Source: CAYGLF01 sp964350945
GTDB lineage: Bacteria; Chlamydiota; Chlamydiia; Chlamydiales; JAAZZY01
Direction of reading: 5' to 3'
Assembly (NCBI GenBank): GCA_964350945.1
Contig: CAYGLF010000007.1
Coordinates: 7,825 to 71,824 of the forward strand
DNA: 64,000 bases
In this document: piece after piece, positions 60,600 to 64,000 of the stretch
Layout: each line of letters starts with the position of its first letter
Numbering within the stretch: the stretch's first letter is position 1
Notes under the pieces: generated by a model
Told to the model about the DNA's origin: nothing
Databases searched by the model: none
Seen by the model: only the letters and a program-made list of their open reading frames with translations
Position numbers and translations under genes: made by a program

Positions 60600-61368
60600 T
60601 TGCCATAATGGAGATGGTTGCATGTGGGAGATTTATCTCTCCCCCTTGAGAAAAATTAAATAGCTTTAATTTTTCAATGACTTTATTTATAAAAAAGATC
60701 TGCCTATTTTTAGGTATAGGAGCATAGCATGCAAGCCACCCCATCACATAGTTTGTAAAATCATGCCTATTCTTATAGTGAAATGCTAGTTTCTCTTTTT
60801 TCAAAAGATTTATATCCATGCCGAAACTTGATAATACGTTTCTATGTTCTCTAAATGATAACATCGTATTTACAGCAGACAATGTTATTATCTCAGGAAA
60901 ATACTCAAGTAAAGTCTCCTCAAAAACTTCGACAAAAGGCGTGTCTTTACAATATGTAAATATTACTAAGTTCCCGCCTTTTTTTAATGATTTACACATG
61001 AGGTTGAGAGCTAATTGGGGGTTTCTAACCCACATCAATGCGTTGAAGCACATTACAAGGTCGAATTCATTATCAAAGCCAATATCTTCAGCTTTTATTT
61101 CATTGAATTCTAAATTTGAATAAATTTGCTCCGAGTATGTATCGGCAGCTAGTTGAATCATGCTTTGAGAGGGATCTACTCCTACAACCCTTCCTTTTTT
61201 AGCTAGAGTTGATAGATTGGCTGTTATGTCTCCACAACCACAACCCACATCTAAAATAGATGAGTCTTCCTTTATAGATAGTTTTTTCAATAGTTGGGCT
61301 GCCTGAGAGGCTTGAGAGGATGAGTTGTTTCTATAAAGAATTGCATCTAGGTCTACTGAAGCAGTCAA
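60589..61368 (-). CDS. SAM-dependent class I methyltransferase
   Basis: 259 residues, TTG start with AGAGG 6 bases upstream. Motif I ILDVGCGCGDITANL (about 38-52), VVGVDPSQSMIQ (motif II region), DLVMCFNALMW (motif IV region). The family look is of small-molecule O-methyltransferases (trans-aconitate/juvenile hormone type). It converges on the adenylation gene with an 11-bp overlap and may modify its product; substrate unknown. Confidence 0.8.
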   Translation of the reverse strand: MTASVDLDAILYRNNSSSQASQAAQLLKKLSIKEDSSILDVGCGCGDITANLSTLAKKGRVVGVDPSQSMIQLAADTYSEQIYSNLEFNEIKAEDIGFDNEFDLVMCFNALMWVRNPQLALNLMCKSLKKGGNLVIFTYCKDTPFVEVFEETLLEYFPEIITLSAVNTMLSFREHRNVLSSFGMDINLLKKEKLAFHYKNRHDFTNYVMGWLACYAPIPKNRQIFFINKVIEKLKLFNFSQGGEINLPHATISIMATKN

Positions 61369-61584
61369 AGGGAACCTCTGAGGGTAATATTATTAAGAAT
61401 ATGTTAAGGTTATTTAACCTTTAAGTAAAGATAAATCTCTGGGAGGAGGGTGCCGCAATTTACTTCTATTTTTTCCTGTTCAAATAACTATATAAAAAAC
61501 ATTTGATCAAATTCCAAATAAATCATAGTCTAGGAAAATCAGGACAGAGAGTTTTTCAGTCGGCAAAAAATAGAGGTTTGCACA

Positions 61585-62796
61585 TTGTCCCTAGTATTTT
61601 TTACTTTATTGTTTAGCATCCTTACAGATGTGACCTCCGAAAATTTCATTGTTTCCGCAATAAATTCAAGCCCGTATTTATCAGCCTGGAAAGCCCCTAT
61701 CTTTACAGTAGCTTTTATGGGCCTAGCAATTATTTGCGCCCCGATTCAAGCGGGGCTGTCCGATATTTTCAGAAGAAAGTTGAGTATAATAACGGCTTTA
61801 GCAGTATCTACCATAAGTTTAATCTTTATATTTTTATATATAAAAAAAATTTGGATTTTCAGTCCTGTGACCCTATTGGCAATATCTTGGGTTCTGAAAG
61901 GAGTGGGAGGGAATATAACTCCCGTTGCCCTTGGCGGAATTTATGATAAACAAAAAGGAAACTTAAGATATTCATTTGCTTGGGCTACTTCGGCATGGGC
62001 ATTCAGCTATTGCCTGCTGGCAGCGAGTTCATATTTCACAAGCAAACCTTCAACTAAATTTTTTATTTACTGCGCCTTATTAATAATATCTATTATCTTT
62101 TTCTTGGCTTTTTATCGAGATGCCAAAAAATCCGCGCACATGATAGAGCTTAAAAGCGAACATGCTGAGGATGTCTCCCAAAACCCTGTAGAAAAGGTGA
62201 CTGAAGAGTTAAAGTTCACTGTTAAAGATACAACAAACAAGTATATTCTTTTGACTCTGGGGCCTTATTTTTTATGGGAAGTTTCTTTATACACACTAGT
62301 GGTGTACTTGATAGACTACAAACATTCAGGCGATTCCAGCATCATTGTTTTGATTATGATGGCCGGGTATCTGGTAGGGATAAGTCTTCTTTTCAAATTT
62401 AGAGAGACAAAAGATATTACTATCATTAAGAGCGGTTATTGCATTTCATTCCTATCATTGTTGCCGTATTTTGCATTATTCAAGTTTGTTAATTCAGGAG
62501 TTTTAATTGCTGCGTGCTATTTTTTTCACACAATAGGGAACGCCCTTTTATGCCCTACTTTATTAACTCTTTTGGCAAAAGAAAGGCCTCAGCATAAGCA
62601 GGGCCGTTCATACGGACTTGCTGATTCAGCAGATACAATAGCCTACTTAATGGCTAATGTTTTTATATTTTGCTATGATTTTTTTAACTTCAATGAACTA
62701 GCATTGGTCTCATTTTCATTTTTTACTTTTTTGATCTCTTTCCTTTTCTATAACAGATTTAAGAATGATCATAAATACCCGCTTTTTACTAAATAA
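61585..62796 (+). CDS. MFS transporter, probable exporter
   Basis: 403 residues and about 12 membrane helices. The loop after TM2 has GLSDIFRRKLSI, matching the MFS motif A G-x-x-x-D-x-x-R-R-K. TTG start with AGAGG 8 bases upstream; no ATG available because a stop lies at 61531. A charged central loop sits near residues 185-215. Next to the adenylation and methyltransferase genes it may export their product. Confidence 0.82.
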   Translation: MSLVFFTLLFSILTDVTSENFIVSAINSSPYLSAWKAPIFTVAFMGLAIICAPIQAGLSDIFRRKLSIITALAVSTISLIFIFLYIKKIWIFSPVTLLAISWVLKGVGGNITPVALGGIYDKQKGNLRYSFAWATSAWAFSYCLLAASSYFTSKPSTKFFIYCALLIISIIFFLAFYRDAKKSAHMIELKSEHAEDVSQNPVEKVTEELKFTVKDTTNKYILLTLGPYFLWEVSLYTLVVYLIDYKHSGDSSIIVLIMMAGYLVGISLLFKFRETKDITIIKSGYCISFLSLLPYFALFKFVNSGVLIAACYFFHTIGNALLCPTLLTLLAKERPQHKQGRSYGLADSADTIAYLMANVFIFCYDFFNFNELALVSFSFFTFLISFLFYNRFKNDHKYPLFTK

Positions 62797-62862
62797 AAGT
62801 TCATCCAGATACAAATTTTTTACTTATTTTAATGCGAGACACTACACGCTTACCTTACCCCC

Positions 62863-63090
62863 ATGACTTCTAAAGATAATTTTGATGAGCTGAACTTGGA
62901 CTGGCGAAGCTCTTTGGCGGGGCCAAGCCAGAAAATCTCTCAAGTTCCCCCCAAGGCACTCTCAGTTCATCAAAGGAGGAGGAGAGAGATCCTCCTCTCT
63001 CGAGATATAACAAGGGCACTCTATTATTGGAGTTTAAGAAGAGGGTGCAAATGCAAGCAATCCTGCGAGACTTGCCATTATTACGGATAA
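62863..63090 (+). CDS. Small Cys-containing hypothetical protein, 75 aa
   Basis: Basic centre (VHQRRRREILLSRD) and a Cys cluster CKCKQSCETC at the end. ATG with no strong ribosome site. It overlaps the convergent membrane gene by 57 bp, so one of the two may not be real. Unrecognised. Confidence 0.3.
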   Translation: MTSKDNFDELNLDWRSSLAGPSQKISQVPPKALSVHQRRRREILLSRDITRALYYWSLRRGCKCKQSCETCHYYG

Positions 63091-63321
63091 AGTATAAACG
63101 AACGTCTTAAATAAATTATCATCTTTAAAAATCTTTTTATTTACTCTGCAGCGAACTACAAAAACAATCCAGAAGGCAACTAACAACAAGAGAAGGACTA
63201 GGATAATTCTCAACCACAAAGGGAAAACTCCATCTGATCCTTCTGAAAGGTGAAAAAAATCAGGAGGGAAAGGACCCAAGCCGAAAATTAAAGGTATATC
63301 TCGAATGAGAGCTATATTCAT
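63034..63321 (-). CDS. Small membrane protein, 95 aa
   Basis: ATG at 63321 preceded by GGAG (13 bases); the TTG at 63339 overlaps that site. Two hydrophobic helices (LRIILVLLLLLVAFWIVFVV; TFVYTLSVIMASLAGLLAFA) separated by a basic loop. Composition and layout resemble the next gene, which suggests a local family. Confidence 0.45.
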   Translation of the reverse strand: MNIALIRDIPLIFGLGPFPPDFFHLSEGSDGVFPLWLRIILVLLLLLVAFWIVFVVRCRVNKKIFKDDNLFKTFVYTLSVIMASLAGLLAFAPSS

Positions 63322-63422
63322 GAGTATAAAAATCTCCAAGCATAATCGTTACCTATAATAACCATGACATTTAAATAAAAGAACGCTTGATTCAGGATTC
63401 TACTAAGCAAGAGTTCTCAACC

Positions 63423-63869
63423 TTAGAGAAGCCCAGACCCGCTCATTATTTTAGTCAAATTGATTTGGTCGTGCGACATGTCTTCTGTTTGTAAGATTAA
63501 CGGATTTGGCTGGGATTCCATTAGCTTATTAGAACAAGTAAACGAACTAAAAAATATACAAATTGCCCCGAGAAAGTAGAATGATTTATATATAAGCTTT
63601 TTACTTTCAGCCGCCCACACGATGAAAGGCGCGCTTACCGCTAAGCTAACAAAAACAAGGGTAAAAGCTAAAGAATAGGTCAAAGCTATGCTCATTTTTT
63701 TGCTTGATGGGAGATCATTTAATTCCGAATAAGGAGAGCTCGGGTAACACAGCACCAGGAAAAACACAAAAACAACCCCCAAAATTAATATAGCGGAGGC
63801 TGTATGCCTTTTTTGTTGTTTAGTTAGTCTCATGGACAAGTAAAATCCTTTAATACAAGAGCAAGTCAA
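63423..63869 (-). CDS. Small membrane protein, 148 aa
   Basis: Three hydrophobic segments (TASAILILGVVFVFFLVLCY; YSLAFTLVFVSLAVSAPFIVWAA (starting ALTYS); SFYFLGAICIFFSSF). A second start at residue 13 (MRLTKQQKR) is plausible. Unrecognised. Nothing further is seen in 63870-64000 apart from a run of nine C near 63970. Confidence 0.5.
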   Translation of the reverse strand: MTCSCIKGFYLSMRLTKQQKRHTASAILILGVVFVFFLVLCYPSSPYSELNDLPSSKKMSIALTYSLAFTLVFVSLAVSAPFIVWAAESKKLIYKSFYFLGAICIFFSSFTCSNKLMESQPNPLILQTEDMSHDQINLTKIMSGSGLL

Positions 63870-64000
63870 GCTATATCACAACACTGCTATTTAAAACAAT
63901 AATCGTTAATATACAGATATTTAAGTCCCCATCATTATTAGTTCTAGGCAAGGAAACAGCGAACTGGAAGCCCCCCCCCATTCGTTGCCAACATTTCAAT

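Overview
The window looks like part of a large, AT-rich conjugative plasmid (or plasmid-like island) from a chlamydia of the amoeba-associated or 'environmental' type (Simkania / Parachlamydiales-like). This is inferred from the replication core. A DnaB-type helicase resembling pGP1, a pGP2-like protein, a ParA resembling pGP5 and a pGP6-like protein form a set otherwise known from chlamydial virulence plasmids. No rRNA, tRNA or CRISPR array was seen. One run of exactly 100 N (3178-3277) marks an assembly gap inside an ankyrin-repeat gene.

Layout. 0-9.6 kb is a patchwork of accessory genes: a membrane protein cut by the window edge, a DUF5677-like protein, a caspase-like/ankyrin protein, a HicAB toxin-antitoxin pair with a palindromic operator, a broken pGP2-like copy, an FRG-domain protein plus a fragment of a second one, a RelE/HigB-type toxin with an XRE antitoxin, and an orphan XRE regulator. 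9.6-15.5 kb holds the DNA-processing end of conjugation: a 1561-aa Ti-type TraA relaxase-helicase with a C-terminal Toprim region, a divergent TraD(Ti)-like protein, and DsbB. 15.5-24 kb is the replication/partition module: 15 iterons, pGP2, DnaB, four copies of a 23-bp palindrome before parA, pGP6, and two inverted copies of a shared promoter/operator around the module. 24.2-42.2 kb is one dense operon for a complete F-type type IV secretion system (traA-L-E-K-B-dsbA-V-C-W-trbC-U-N-F-H-G-D) with many 4-bp start/stop overlaps.

42-56.3 kb is cargo, much of it probably effectors or toxins. It holds a 748-aa protein ending in an HNH/endonuclease VII-like HH motif followed by two tandem DUF1629/Imm11-like genes (a polymorphic toxin-immunity locus), a secreted DRGH nuclease, a RanBP2-type zinc finger protein, a C58 (YopT)-like cysteine protease and ankyrin-like proteins. 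56.3-62.8 kb carries a small secondary-metabolism locus. An MIO-dependent aminomutase matches the andrimid phenylalanine aminomutase AdmH at every active-site position that could be checked. It is followed by a stand-alone adenylation enzyme, a SAM methyltransferase and an MFS exporter. The last kilobase has small membrane-protein genes.

How it fits together: the Ti-type relaxase would nick and unwind the plasmid, TraD would couple it to the F-type channel, and the DsbA/DsbB pair would oxidise the Cys-rich TraU/TraN/TraH parts. The iterons, pGP2/DnaB and ParA/pGP6 would replicate and segregate it, and several toxin-antitoxin and toxin-immunity pairs would hold it in the host. Most conspicuous for novelty are the beta-amino-acid locus on a chlamydial-type plasmid and the toxin with duplicated, overlapping immunity genes behind the tra operon.
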